Positions 8,697-16,863 of a DNA stretch of 64,000 nt are shown here, in pieces. The notes under the pieces are model-generated. The model made no database searches. It saw only the letters and a list, made by a program, of their open reading frames with translations, and had not been told where the DNA came from. The DNA is from Streptomyces sp. B21-105 (GTDB lineage: Bacteria; Actinomycetota; Actinomycetes; Streptomycetales; Streptomycetaceae). How positions within the stretch are numbered: position 1 is the first letter of the stretch; each line of letters begins with the position of its first letter. A program made the translations under genes and the position numbers. The DNA lies in contig NZ_JARUMJ010000001.1 of assembly GCF_036898465.1 (NCBI RefSeq), forward strand, positions 1,054,001-1,118,000. Reading direction: 5' to 3'.

Positions 8697-9472
8697 GCGC
8701 CGGACGCATCGGCTGTATGACCACCCCGGCGCAAGGCAGTCGGATCCCCGAGGGTGCGCTGTATGCCTGTGACAACTCCAAGTTCGGCAGCGACGGCAAG
8801 GGCCGCTACTGGCCCGGAGCCCAAGCATGGTTCGCCTGGCTGCACCGGACCGTTGAACGGTACGGGCCGGATCGCTGCCTGTGGGCGCTCGCCCCGGACC
8901 AGCCGTTCGACGCCGTCGGCACCCTCACCGAGTCCCTGCCGTGGCTGGCCCGCATCCGCGAACTCGGCGTGCCCGCGGCCTACGCGGCCCAGGACGGCTG
9001 CGATACACCCGGGCTGCTGCCCTGGGACGACTTCGACGTCCTGTTCCTGGCCGGATCGACCGAGTGGAAACTCGGCCCCGTCGCCGAACGGCTGGCCCGC
9101 GAGGCGAAGGCCCGCGGCAAAGGCGTGCACATGGGCCGCGTCAACTCCCGGATCAGGCTGGGGATAGCCGAGTGGTTCGGCTGCGACAGCGCCGACGGCA
9201 CCTACCTCGCGTTCGGGCCCGACAAGAACCTGCCCAAACTCCTGACCTGGCTCGACGAACTCGATGGCCGCCCCTCCCTCATCGGCGGCACACACCCCTT
9301 CGCCGCCCCCGACGCTCCGTCGACGACTCCGCCTCCGCGAGCAGACCTCCGACGACGTGTACCGCCAGGTCACGAGGCTGCCCTGAGATCGAAGAAATAC
9401 CCGCCCACGGCGACAAGCGATGTAGCCCCCGCCCTCCCGACACCACGAGGTCCCCGTGCCAGAACCCGCTGA
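8648..9472 (+). CDS. tRNA-guanine-transglycosylase-like (TIM-barrel) protein
   Basis: A 274-residue protein starting at GTG 8648 behind GGGGAGG. The first 215 residues resemble phage and plasmid proteins related to queuine/archaeosine transglycosylases and DpdA-type deazaguanine DNA-modification enzymes: YLGTPSGPEIRAAMSAGR, WLARIRELGVPAAYAAQDG, a WDDFDVLFLAGSTEWKLGP strand, and VHMGRVNSRIRL followed by GCDSADGTYLAFGPD. The last 60 residues are low-complexity. No companion preQ0 genes are in the window, so it may scavenge a base, act with chromosomal enzymes, or have another substrate. Family recognition is from memory of motifs; the reaction is unproven. Confidence 0.5.
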   Translation: MRYLGTPSGPEIRAAMSAGRIGCMTTPAQGSRIPEGALYACDNSKFGSDGKGRYWPGAQAWFAWLHRTVERYGPDRCLWALAPDQPFDAVGTLTESLPWLARIRELGVPAAYAAQDGCDTPGLLPWDDFDVLFLAGSTEWKLGPVAERLAREAKARGKGVHMGRVNSRIRLGIAEWFGCDSADGTYLAFGPDKNLPKLLTWLDELDGRPSLIGGTHPFAAPDAPSTTPPPRADLRRRVPPGHEAALRSKKYPPTATSDVAPALPTPRGPRARTR

Positions 9473-10427
9473 ACAGTCGACGCCGCACCGGTCGCAGCAG
9501 CAGAACCTCGAACTGCGCAGTACCTCCGAGCCCCTCGAACTGCTCGACCACACCGGCCACGTCCCGGACGATGGCGGGTCACCGGCCGGAGCCTCATCGT
9601 CGGACATCAACTCCACTCGCACGAGCCTGGCGTTGCTCGACACTGACGGACCTGCAGACAAGCCCACGCCCGCCATTAGCCTCGGCGATCACGACCAGAT
9701 CGGTGTCATCGCCCTCACCAGCAACGACGCCCCCGCTGCAGCCCACACCCTCCTTACCGACCACGGCTTCTGGCGCCCACGTGGCGTCTTCGGCTCCATC
9801 CTGATCCACGACAGGTACGACCACGACGTTCCGGCCCGCCTCACGCGGTTCCTCGCCGATGCCGACCGACAAGGCATCAGCGTGGAATACCACCTGCCCC
9901 GCATCTTCGCGGACGCCGGTTCTCCCGCTGCGGGCAAGCGCGTCGAAGACCTGTGGCGCGACAACCAGCAACGGGAGTACCGCCGTTCACAGCGTGAGGC
10001 CGTCCGCATCTCCACCTCCGGCAGCGATCTGGAGTCCCTCGCCCACGGCCTGTGTCACCGTCTGCCCGGCGAATGGGCTTCCTGCATCACCGACTTCGCC
10101 GATCCGGACAGCCAGCTCGACTTCTTCGACGACCTGTGGGACAACGCGTCTTTGGCCAGTGCCTGGATGCAATTCCGCGTTCCCCGCGCCGCGATCCTCA
10201 CCGGCCCCAACCGCCTCGAGCTCGTCGTGATCGACCGCCCGCTGCACCGCGGGCAGGTTCTCGTCGGCGCGCTATCCCTGCACGGCATCACCCACGACTA
10301 CTTCGGCGACGACAACGCCCCGCACGCGATCGCAGTCCCCGCCGAGGCAGTCCGCGCCGCGCACACGGTCTCCCGGCGGCTCCTGCCCCGCTACCGCCAG
10401 GCCGCCCGGCGCCTCAGGAAACCATGA
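9456..10427 (+). CDS. Hypothetical protein
   Basis: A 323-residue protein from GTG 9456, overlapping the previous gene by 17 nt. The first 80 residues are polar and low-complexity; the rest has a regular alpha/beta pattern (LLTDHGFWRPRGVFGSILIH, later LSLHGITHDYFGDDNAPHAI). The internal AAHTLLTDHGFW stretch loosely resembles the recurrent alpha/beta domain of this cluster. No catalytic motif recognised. Stop overlaps an ATG (ATGA). Confidence 0.5.
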   Translation: MPEPAEQSTPHRSQQQNLELRSTSEPLELLDHTGHVPDDGGSPAGASSSDINSTRTSLALLDTDGPADKPTPAISLGDHDQIGVIALTSNDAPAAAHTLLTDHGFWRPRGVFGSILIHDRYDHDVPARLTRFLADADRQGISVEYHLPRIFADAGSPAAGKRVEDLWRDNQQREYRRSQREAVRISTSGSDLESLAHGLCHRLPGEWASCITDFADPDSQLDFFDDLWDNASLASAWMQFRVPRAAILTGPNRLELVVIDRPLHRGQVLVGALSLHGITHDYFGDDNAPHAIAVPAEAVRAAHTVSRRLLPRYRQAARRLRKP

Positions 10428-10537
10428 CCGCGTCCCGCACCGATCTGTCCGCCTCCGAGGGCCCACCGACCCGCCCGCCCACAGCAGCGCCCGGCATACA
10501 GCCGACGGCGAGCACGCCGTCCTCAGCACGGCGGTAG
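10424..10537 (+). CDS. Possible 37-residue coupled ORF
   Basis: ATG 10424 overlaps the previous stop by ATGA and opens a 37-codon frame of Ser/Thr/Pro/Ala-rich low-complexity sequence ending 27 nt before the next gene. It could be a real coupled peptide or the eroded end of a longer gene. Confidence 0.2.
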   Translation: MTASRTDLSASEGPPTRPPTAAPGIQPTASTPSSARR

Positions 10538-10564
10538 ACGCCCCCACCCCTCCTGGAGTTCCCG

Positions 10565-11095
10565 CTGTCCGATCCTGACCAGCGGATGCTGCTGCACGAC
10601 GTGGCCGACCGGCTCAACGCCGTGGCCGACCACCTCCCGCTCCCCGACCAGATCCAACCGGACCCGGCCCTGAGCGAGATCCTGGACGACGAAGTCCGCC
10701 ACCTGGCCAGCCTGCTGACCTACCTCGTCGGCGAGAGCGCCTTCCGCCACCGGGCCGCCGCCCGCTACCCGACCCGCGTCACGGCCACCCATCGCCGCAC
10801 CACGCTCGCGCTCGCCCAAGCGGCCGAGCCCACCAGTGCCGCGCTCGCCGCCCTCGGCTCGGCCGTGCACCACCTCGGCCTCCTCGCCGAACTCACCCAC
10901 CAAGCACCTGGTCCTACCCGCACCCGGGCGATCGCCTCCACGTACCCGGGTCTCGTGGACCGGCTCGGTGAGAGCCGCACCTGCCTCGCCCGCGCCGCGA
11001 AGCAACTACGTGCCGCCGCCGATACACGGGCGGCACCGGCCGTGACCGCGCCGTCCCCGCCGACGGCATCCGCCACCGCATCCCGTACCCGCTAA
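10565..11095 (+). CDS. Helical-bundle protein, probable CTG start
   Basis: A 176-residue, all-helical protein of the cluster's recurrent bundle type (DVADRLNAVADHLPLPDQIQ, then PALSEILDDEVRHLASLLTY). GGAG (10555-10558) lies 6 nt before CTG 10565, whereas the first in-frame ATG (10586) has no convincing SD, so the CTG start is preferred. The C-terminus is a Thr/Ala/Pro/Arg tail. No enzymatic motif; probably cytoplasmic. Function unknown. Confidence 0.55.
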   Translation: MSDPDQRMLLHDVADRLNAVADHLPLPDQIQPDPALSEILDDEVRHLASLLTYLVGESAFRHRAAARYPTRVTATHRRTTLALAQAAEPTSAALAALGSAVHHLGLLAELTHQAPGPTRTRAIASTYPGLVDRLGESRTCLARAAKQLRAAADTRAAPAVTAPSPPTASATASRTR

Positions 11096-11116
11096 CCCGC
11101 TATTTCCCGGAGCCTC

Positions 11117-12178
11117 CTGATTCCCCTGCACACCTCCGCACGCCGCACCGCCCTCCTGCTCACCGCCGCATCCGTCGCGCTGACCGCGTCCGCCTGCGCC
11201 ACTTCCGGCAGCCCGGACGCCGACACCACAGCCAGGGCCACCCGCAGCAGCGCCTCCCCCACCCCGACCGCCGAGCCGGCACTGACGAAGAAGGAGGCCC
11301 TCGCCCAGATCTCCCACTACTCCAAGATCAACAACGAGGCCAACACCGACCGCGACCGGCGCCTGCTCGACACGGTCGAGGACGGCCCGCTGTACGCGAT
11401 GTCCATCTCGGAGTACACCGAGACCGAAGGGCTTCCCGCAGCGGACCGCAAGCCGTACAAGCCGTGGTCCTACGACTCGGCAAACGCGGAGCTGTACATC
11501 CCGCGCCTGGAAGCGGGGCAGGACCGCTGGTTCGCCGCCGCGCTCTCGGATCAGAAGGGCAAGGCACCCTCGCGTCTGGCGGTGTTCGCCGAACGCCCCC
11601 AGCACAAGGGCTGGGAGATGGTCTCCGTCGTCGACCTGGACAGCCAGAAGCTGCCGGACATCGCCCTTGACCGGGACGGGTACGCGACGGCCGTTCCCGC
11701 CGCCGGCAACAAGCGGCTGGCAGCGGACGCCGACCTGCTGCGCGCAGCCGTGCTCGACAACTTCGCCACCGGAGGCACGGACACCGGGACGAAGGTCTTC
11801 GCGACGACCAAGGCAAGCAAGCGGCAGATCGAGGTTCACGACAAGACCGGCACCCGCTACGGGAACCAGGGCACCACCGTCTTCGCCGGCGCCGCCAACC
11901 GCTACACGGACGCCTACGCCCTCAGGACCACCGACGGCGGCGCGTTGATCCTCTTCTCCCACACGCACATCCAGACCGACGCCGTCGCGCACTCCGGCCT
12001 GCAGATCAACCCCGGCAAGGACGACCGGGCCTGGCTCCACGACGTGCCCCGCACCTCCATCACGTACACGTTCGTGTGCAACGACGCCGCCATCGTCCCC
12101 GCGAAGGCCGCACCGTCCCGACTGATCGGTTATACCTGCGCCCACACCGACGCCTCCGGCCCCCCGGTCGCCTCCTGA
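11117..12178 (+). CDS. Lipoprotein with near-cognate start (CTG or ATT)
   Basis: A protein of about 353 residues whose signal sequence lies upstream of any ATG/GTG/TTG. Reading from CTG 11117 (or ATT 11120) gives a basic n-region (HTSARRT), a hydrophobic core (ALLLTAASVALTA) and the lipobox TASAC, so Cys near residue 28 would be lipidated and the protein held on the outer face of the membrane. A Ser/Thr/Pro linker follows, then a mixed domain of about 290 residues with no recognised motif. GGAG (11109-11112) is followed at once by CTCC. The first ATG (11399) would remove the signal, so the near-cognate start is well supported. Role in cell-cell contact during transfer is inference. Confidence 0.6.
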   Translation: MIPLHTSARRTALLLTAASVALTASACATSGSPDADTTARATRSSASPTPTAEPALTKKEALAQISHYSKINNEANTDRDRRLLDTVEDGPLYAMSISEYTETEGLPAADRKPYKPWSYDSANAELYIPRLEAGQDRWFAAALSDQKGKAPSRLAVFAERPQHKGWEMVSVVDLDSQKLPDIALDRDGYATAVPAAGNKRLAADADLLRAAVLDNFATGGTDTGTKVFATTKASKRQIEVHDKTGTRYGNQGTTVFAGAANRYTDAYALRTTDGGALILFSHTHIQTDAVAHSGLQINPGKDDRAWLHDVPRTSITYTFVCNDAAIVPAKAAPSRLIGYTCAHTDASGPPVAS

Positions 12179-12270
12179 TCGGACCGCGTGTAAACGCCCC
12201 GCCCCTGACGGGCCGCACGCCCCTGATGGCCGCCCCCGTCCCCGCTTCCTTGCTCGATCCGGAGAACTCC

Positions 12271-12861
12271 CTGTCCACACGTTCCTTCATCGCCCGCCCC
12301 ACCACCGGCACGGGATACAGCGGCATCCACGTCCAGCTCGACGGCGTACCCAGCCACCACCTGCCGCTGCTCCTGGCCGCCTACCAGTACAAGTTCGGAC
12401 GCGACGTGGAAGCCATGTCCCGTCACCTCATCGACGACGTCGCCGTCGGCTGGGACGAGCTGGGCACCGATCTCCTCGACGGCGCCCCGCCCTCGCTCGT
12501 GGCCGCGCTGACCGGCGGCGAGCAGTGGCCCAGCCGCACCCTCGACCACCTGATCACCCCGGACGGCTCCCCGCCGCGGCGCATGTCGGTCACCGACGAG
12601 ACCGCAGACGAGCAGGACATGCAGTGGGGGTACATCCTGCACAAGGAGGGCATCGAGGTGATCAGCCTCCTCCACGAGGACATCGGCCCGGTCGTGGACT
12701 GGGCCTTCGACCCGCGCACCCCCTTCAACGACCACCCGGCGGCCTGGTCCTCCCTCGACCCCGCACCGGTTATCCGGGCATCGCGCAGCACGCCGTCCCC
12801 GGGCGCTCCCGCTGCATCCCCGGCGAAGGCCCACGCCCCGCGTCCCGCCACGCGCCGCTAG
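12271..12861 (+). CDS. Hypothetical protein, probable CTG start
   Basis: A 196-residue protein. GGAG (12261-12264), AA, CTCC (12267-12270) precede CTG 12271 directly. In-frame ATG 12224 and TTG 12250 have no SD. The N-terminal half (SGIHVQLDGVPSHHLPLLLA) is alpha/beta; HLPLLLAAYQYKFGRDVEAM looks helical; the C-terminal 35 residues are Ala/Pro-rich. No family recognised. It lies between the lipoprotein and the glycosyltransferase, with matching start-site architecture. Confidence 0.5.
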   Translation: MSTRSFIARPTTGTGYSGIHVQLDGVPSHHLPLLLAAYQYKFGRDVEAMSRHLIDDVAVGWDELGTDLLDGAPPSLVAALTGGEQWPSRTLDHLITPDGSPPRRMSVTDETADEQDMQWGYILHKEGIEVISLLHEDIGPVVDWAFDPRTPFNDHPAAWSSLDPAPVIRASRSTPSPGAPAASPAKAHAPRPATRR

Positions 12862-12887
12862 TTCACTCTCGCTTCCCGGAGCCTCCC

Positions 12888-13658
12888 CTGCCCTCGCACG
12901 CCCTGCCCCTGATCACCGTCGTCATCGCCAGCCGCCTGCGCGAAGACCGGCTCGACTACCTGACCGCCATGCACGCCAGCCTCACCCGGCAGTCCGTGCC
13001 GTGGGAGGCCGTGATCGCGCTCGACGGTGCCTCGCCGGACCGCCTGCCCGACCCGCTCGCGCAGGACTCCCGCGTCCGCACGTTTGCTCTGCCTCGCCCG
13101 GTCGGCGCGGCCTGCGCCCGGAACCTGGCCCTCGCCCATGTCCGCACCCGGTACACCAACTGGGCAGATGACGATGATGAGTTCACCGACGACGCCATGT
13201 CCGTACGGCTGAACATCCTGGAATCGACGGGGGTCGGCTGGTGTGCGGGATGGAGCGAGGACCTGCACCCCGACGGCTCGACCACCCTGTGGCGCTGCCC
13301 CGCCCCGCCCGGCCGGCACGAGGCCGGCGACGTGTGGACGTACTGGAAGTCACCGGCGGACACCATCCCCATCGGGCCGACCACTATCCTCGCTCGCACC
13401 TACCTGGTGCGCGCCGCTCCGATGGGCGGGCTCGTCCAGGGCGAGGACTACTGCGCCGCCCTCGGCGTCACCAGCCTCGCCCCCGGGATCCTGCTTCCCC
13501 TGCCGGTCTACCGGTACCGCAAACACCCTGGCCAGATGACCCGCCAGGACGCCCATGACGTCCTGGAGCCGGAGGCTCGGCGGCATGCGTGGAACTACGG
13601 ACGCAGCCTGCGAGCCGCCCTCCGCGCCCGGGAGACTCTAGGATCCGCGAATTCGTGA
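12888..13658 (+). CDS. GT2-family glycosyltransferase, probable CTG start
   Basis: A 256-residue GT-A fold transferase. It has the family's first strand and loop (LPLITVVIASRLREDRLDYL), an acceptor-side GAACARNLALAHVRT helix and an acidic metal-binding cluster (WADDDDEF, about 93-100) where GT2 enzymes carry DxD. It would move a sugar from a nucleotide sugar to an unknown acceptor, perhaps the surface or the exported lipoprotein upstream. CTG 12888 lies 6 nt after GGAG (12878-12881); the next ATG (12968) would delete the nucleotide-binding strand, so the CTG start is well supported. An Asp/Glu pair (QGEDY) later fits the catalytic region. Confidence 0.65.
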   Translation: MPSHALPLITVVIASRLREDRLDYLTAMHASLTRQSVPWEAVIALDGASPDRLPDPLAQDSRVRTFALPRPVGAACARNLALAHVRTRYTNWADDDDEFTDDAMSVRLNILESTGVGWCAGWSEDLHPDGSTTLWRCPAPPGRHEAGDVWTYWKSPADTIPIGPTTILARTYLVRAAPMGGLVQGEDYCAALGVTSLAPGILLPLPVYRYRKHPGQMTRQDAHDVLEPEARRHAWNYGRSLRAALRARETLGSANS

Positions 13659-13668
13659 GCATTTCCGC

Positions 13669-13712
13669 GTGATCATGAGCACTGTCCGAGCAAATCCAGG
13701 TGATCATGAGCA
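13669..13712. repeat. Two direct 13-bp repeats, possible IS remnant end
   Basis: GTGATCATGAGCA occurs at 13669-13681 and 13700-13712, with a partial third (GTGAGCAT) at about 13655. Repeated short motifs of this kind are found at the ends of IS21-type elements. They lie exactly between the glycosyltransferase and an unrelated minus-strand gene, consistent with a scar at this break in the operon. Confidence 0.35.
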
Positions 13713-13741
13713 TTGGCAACGTTCAGTAGTTGCCACTTGCC

Positions 13742-14101
13742 TCAAGCCCGGATGTCAGCGCGGGCGCGGCCGACCTCCTCCTGGATGCGGTCGCGCAACC
13801 AGGGCGGCATGTCCACCGGGGCACCCTCTGCGTCAGTGAGATAGATGCAGAGTTGCCCACGCATCTCGTCCTGGCGCGGATGACCGAAAGCTTCGACGAC
13901 CCGACGACCCACCTCATTGAGATCTTGGTGTGGAGCATCCACGTCCGACTGGTCATAGAACATGTGCAGGCCGGGAACACCGGGCAGGGGTCGAGTCACC
14001 TTCGGCCCCGCGTCCCCGACAATCCGGCTCTCGGCGTCCCAGTACCGGATGAAGCGCAGGTTGTACGCGCTAACGACGGCCACCATCGCCAGGTCGCTCA
14101 T
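13742..14101 (-). CDS. Hypothetical protein (minus strand)
   Basis: A 119-residue soluble protein from ATG 14101, chosen because GGAG lies 8-9 nt upstream; a longer frame to 14122 exists. N-terminal MSDLAMVAVVSAYNLRFIRY looks like a beta-alpha unit; later IYLTDAEGAPVDMPPWLRDR. Opposite orientation to the whole transfer cluster, and flanked on the left by direct repeats, so it was probably brought in by an insertion. No family recognised. Confidence 0.5.
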   Translation of the reverse strand: MSDLAMVAVVSAYNLRFIRYWDAESRIVGDAGPKVTRPLPGVPGLHMFYDQSDVDAPHQDLNEVGRRVVEAFGHPRQDEMRGQLCIYLTDAEGAPVDMPPWLRDRIQEEVGRARADIRA

Positions 14102-14276
14102 AGCCAATCTCCTGCCTCGCAAGGGAGTTTGGACTCTAGCCGCCGCGCCGACCTGCTGGGCCGAGAACGACGTGGTCCACCAGCGTCAAGGCCGACCCTG
14201 GTTACCGGAACCAACGTTCACCGCGGCCATTAGTACCTCACTCGCTGTTACCTATCCGAGCTAGGAGAACCACCGA

Positions 14277-14399
14277 TTGCTCAATCTCCACCTACAGCGC
14301 CACTGCTCACTGCGTGCGGATTTCGATGTTTCCGCAAGAGCCCGTGCTCACGAAGTCGCGCTCCCTACAGAGACAAGCGCTGCGGCGGGGGTGATCTGA
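14277..14399 (+). CDS. Possible 40-residue leader ORF
   Basis: TTG 14277 follows AGGAG (14263-14267) and opens a 40-codon frame whose stop overlaps the next ATG by one base (TGATG). The peptide is not recognisable. The position suggests a leader that couples translation to the following gene, or the 3' relic of the gene broken by the insertion to its left. Confidence 0.3.
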   Translation: MLNLHLQRHCSLRADFDVSARARAHEVALPTETSAAAGVI

Positions 14400-14932
14400 T
14401 GTCTTCCTCCGTCACTCCGGCCACATTCGACTATCTGGCCAGGCGTCTGGAGGAACTGGCCTCCTCATTCCCCACCAGCCCCGACGCCGTCGACCTGGTC
14501 ACGCTCACCGACGACATCGGCGTGCTGGCCCACCATCTGCAGCACACCATCGAACACGCCCAGGAACGGTTCACCACACCGCAGACGGTCTGCCTGCCCG
14601 AACGCGTCGCCCTGGTCCAGCTCGCCCGGGCCGCCGCCGGTATTACGCGAGGTCTGGACACACTCGCCGAAGCCCTGACCTACGCCACGACCGGCTTCCA
14701 GCGCGAGTCCGTGGAGGATCTCGCCCACTCGCCTCTGCGCAACGACCCCGAAGTCCTGCGGATCATGACGGCCGAGAAGTACGTGGCGGCCCGCGCACGC
14801 CTGCACCACACCGCCGCGGCCCTGCGCGCGACCTTCACCCCGGCACCGTCTGGGCCGTCCACACCGCGCACGACCGGCCCACGGACCCAGCCAGCTGCCG
14901 CCGCCCAGTCACGGCAGCCGAACCGCCACTGA
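14399..14932 (+). CDS. Helical-bundle protein
   Basis: A 177-residue, almost wholly helical protein (FDYLARRLEELASSFPTSPD, then IGVLAHHLQHTIEHAQERF and VALVQLARAAAGITRGLD), of the recurrent bundle type of this cluster, with a Pro/Thr/Arg tail. The ATG overlaps the short upstream frame. Cytoplasmic; no catalytic residues evident; function unknown. Confidence 0.55.
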   Translation: MSSSVTPATFDYLARRLEELASSFPTSPDAVDLVTLTDDIGVLAHHLQHTIEHAQERFTTPQTVCLPERVALVQLARAAAGITRGLDTLAEALTYATTGFQRESVEDLAHSPLRNDPEVLRIMTAEKYVAARARLHHTAAALRATFTPAPSGPSTPRTTGPRTQPAAAAQSRQPNRH

Positions 14933-15194
14933 ACGACGCCAGCAGGCCCCGGGATGCCCCCGAACCCTCTTGCCGAGATCCGGCTCGCCTACAGCCGCGC
15001 CGCCGCCCTGGCAGCCATCGCCCACGGCGAGCAGTACCAGTGGGCCAACACCGCCTTGGACCAGGCCGGATTCACCGAACGGGACGACGGAAGCGACAGC
15101 ACGCCCGGCCCTCCCCCGGCGGAGCCGCCCCCCTTGAGACCAGCCCGGCGTACCACGACCCATCCGCCGTCCCCCCGCCGCTGCCCAGCAGAAA

Positions 15195-15207
15195 GAAGGA
15201 ATCCTTC
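15195..15207 (+). promoter_or_regulatory. SD hairpin before CTG 15209
   Basis: GAAGG (15195-15199), AAT, CCTTC (15203-15207): SD and exact complement just upstream of CTG 15209, the same arrangement as at 639, 1666, 11109, 12261, 12878 and 20041. Confidence 0.4.
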
Positions 15208-15208
15208 T

Positions 15209-15661
15209 CTGTCCGACCACTTCCGCTTCCGTGCCCATCCCGAACACGGTTTCGTCGCCACCGCCGCACCGAGCTTCACCCCTCACCTTGCCGAGTGGTT
15301 CCTCGTCCGCGAGCAGTTCGAGCCCGTCCCCTTTTCGCCGGGCCTGTACCGGCTCACCGAGCCGGAACGCGATGGGCTGCGCCGTACCCGCCAGGCCGTC
15401 CATGACCTGCGCAGCCTCGGCTACAGCGTGCAGGCCGACATTCGCCCCGACCCGTCCCTCTCCGCCGGCCCACCACGCCCGGACCGGCCGAACGGGCTCC
15501 AGGAACGCCGTAGCCGTCTCGCCCAAGCCGCAGCCGGCCGAACGACGCAGCGCGCCACACCGCCCACCACTTCCCCGCCCTCAGCCCGACCGATCCCACC
15601 GAAGCCCACCTACGCACCGACCGTCCACCTGACGGCCTCGGGCAGTGGACGGTCCCGATGA
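15209..15661 (+). CDS. Alpha/beta-domain protein, probable CTG start
   Basis: A 150-residue protein from CTG 15209 behind AGAAGGA. It contains the cluster's recurrent alpha/beta domain: FRFRAHPEHGFVATAA, GLYRLTEPERDGLRRTRQA and LRSLGYSVQADI, then a Pro/Arg/Thr-rich tail. The frame stays open upstream to ATG 14954; the stretch 14954-15090 (LAEIRLAYSRAAALAAIAHG) looks coding but the piece between is low-complexity, so it may be a separate or fused small gene. The stop overlaps the next ATG (ATGA). Function unknown. Confidence 0.45.
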   Translation: MSDHFRFRAHPEHGFVATAAPSFTPHLAEWFLVREQFEPVPFSPGLYRLTEPERDGLRRTRQAVHDLRSLGYSVQADIRPDPSLSAGPPRPDRPNGLQERRSRLAQAAAGRTTQRATPPTTSPPSARPIPPKPTYAPTVHLTASGSGRSR

Positions 15662-16845
15662 CGCCCGCGAGCAATCCGCCCCCAGACGACTCCGTCCCGG
15701 TGACACCGGAACTCACGGACAGTGCACGCAACTTCCGGCTGCGGATGGCGGTCATCGACCGCGAGAGCGAGGCCGCGCTCGACATGACATGCGACCGCTA
15801 CGGTCGCACCGTCCACGCAGGCGCCGCGGCAGCCGCACGAGCCCACCGCAACAGGGCGGCGGTGGAGGCGTACACCACACACCTCGCCCCGCACGCCGAC
15901 ACTCTGCTCGACGCCGCCCGCCGTGCGCTCGACGAACTGCCACCCGCCCGGCACGTTGCCGGATGGCGGGCCGTGCTGGACGGCCTGGCCGCCTCCGCCG
16001 CCGAGATCCACCGGGCCCTCGACCGGCCGGACACCCCCGGCTCCCCGGCCGAACGCGCACAGCACTCCGCCCTGTGGCCGCACCTCGCGGCCTGGGCGGA
16101 TCACAGCTTCATCGCCAGCGACCTCGCCGACCAGAACAAGCACCACCACAGGGCCCCGCTGACCGACGAGGAACAGCAGACGTGGTCGGAGAGGGCCCAG
16201 GCCGCGCAGAAGCGAGGCGAGCTGGAGCTGACCGAGTCGTGGTACGCCGCCGACGGGCAGCCGATCACCCTCGCCCACCTCATCGAGAACGATGACTCGA
16301 CGCTGGTCGCGCTGCGAGGCGACCCGGACGCACCGGGCTGGCAGGTGATCGGGCACTACGCCCACGAATACGAGGCAGGGAAGGTACTACCTGCCCCGGT
16401 CCCGCCCGGTGTGCTGCGCGCGGACGTCTCCCGGTTCAACCGCCCGGCGCCCGTCCCGGAGGTGTCGCTGCAGGAACTCATCCGCGACGTCGTCGAAGGC
16501 CAGACCGCAGGAGACGCCTCCGAAGCTCTCCTCGGCACCGTCCAGCGCGGCTACACCCCGGGCCCGATGGTCCGTCTCCAGGAACTCCTGGAAACAAGCA
16601 GCCAGTTCGCCAGCGCGCTGGAGACCGTGCAGGGCCGCCAGATCGCCGCCCGCCTCTCGGCGCTGGGCCGGCAGATCGAGTTCCTCACCCGCGAAGTCGA
16701 GGAGGCGGCCGAGGACCTCGGCGCGACCGTCGCCGTCCTGCCGCCGCACCGCACCCCCGTGCTGCGCGTCCGCCCGCGTCCGGCCGTGGACACCGCACCA
16801 CCCACGCCGCCGCCCCGCGCCAGCACGCCCGCCCGCCACCGCTAA
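15658..16845 (+). CDS. Large helical hypothetical protein
   Basis: A 395-residue protein coupled by ATGA to the previous gene. N-terminal helical half (about 20-190), a central conserved-looking segment (ELTESWYAADGQPITLAHLI, about 185-204), then a C-terminal helical region with LLETSSQFASALETVQGRQI and a basic Pro-rich end. No transmembrane segment or catalytic motif. Position and coupling suggest a cytoplasmic accessory protein; function unknown. Confidence 0.55.
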   Translation: MTPASNPPPDDSVPVTPELTDSARNFRLRMAVIDRESEAALDMTCDRYGRTVHAGAAAAARAHRNRAAVEAYTTHLAPHADTLLDAARRALDELPPARHVAGWRAVLDGLAASAAEIHRALDRPDTPGSPAERAQHSALWPHLAAWADHSFIASDLADQNKHHHRAPLTDEEQQTWSERAQAAQKRGELELTESWYAADGQPITLAHLIENDDSTLVALRGDPDAPGWQVIGHYAHEYEAGKVLPAPVPPGVLRADVSRFNRPAPVPEVSLQELIRDVVEGQTAGDASEALLGTVQRGYTPGPMVRLQELLETSSQFASALETVQGRQIAARLSALGRQIEFLTREVEEAAEDLGATVAVLPPHRTPVLRVRPRPAVDTAPPTPPPRASTPARHR

Positions 16846-16863
16846 GCACCGAGAAAGCACCCG

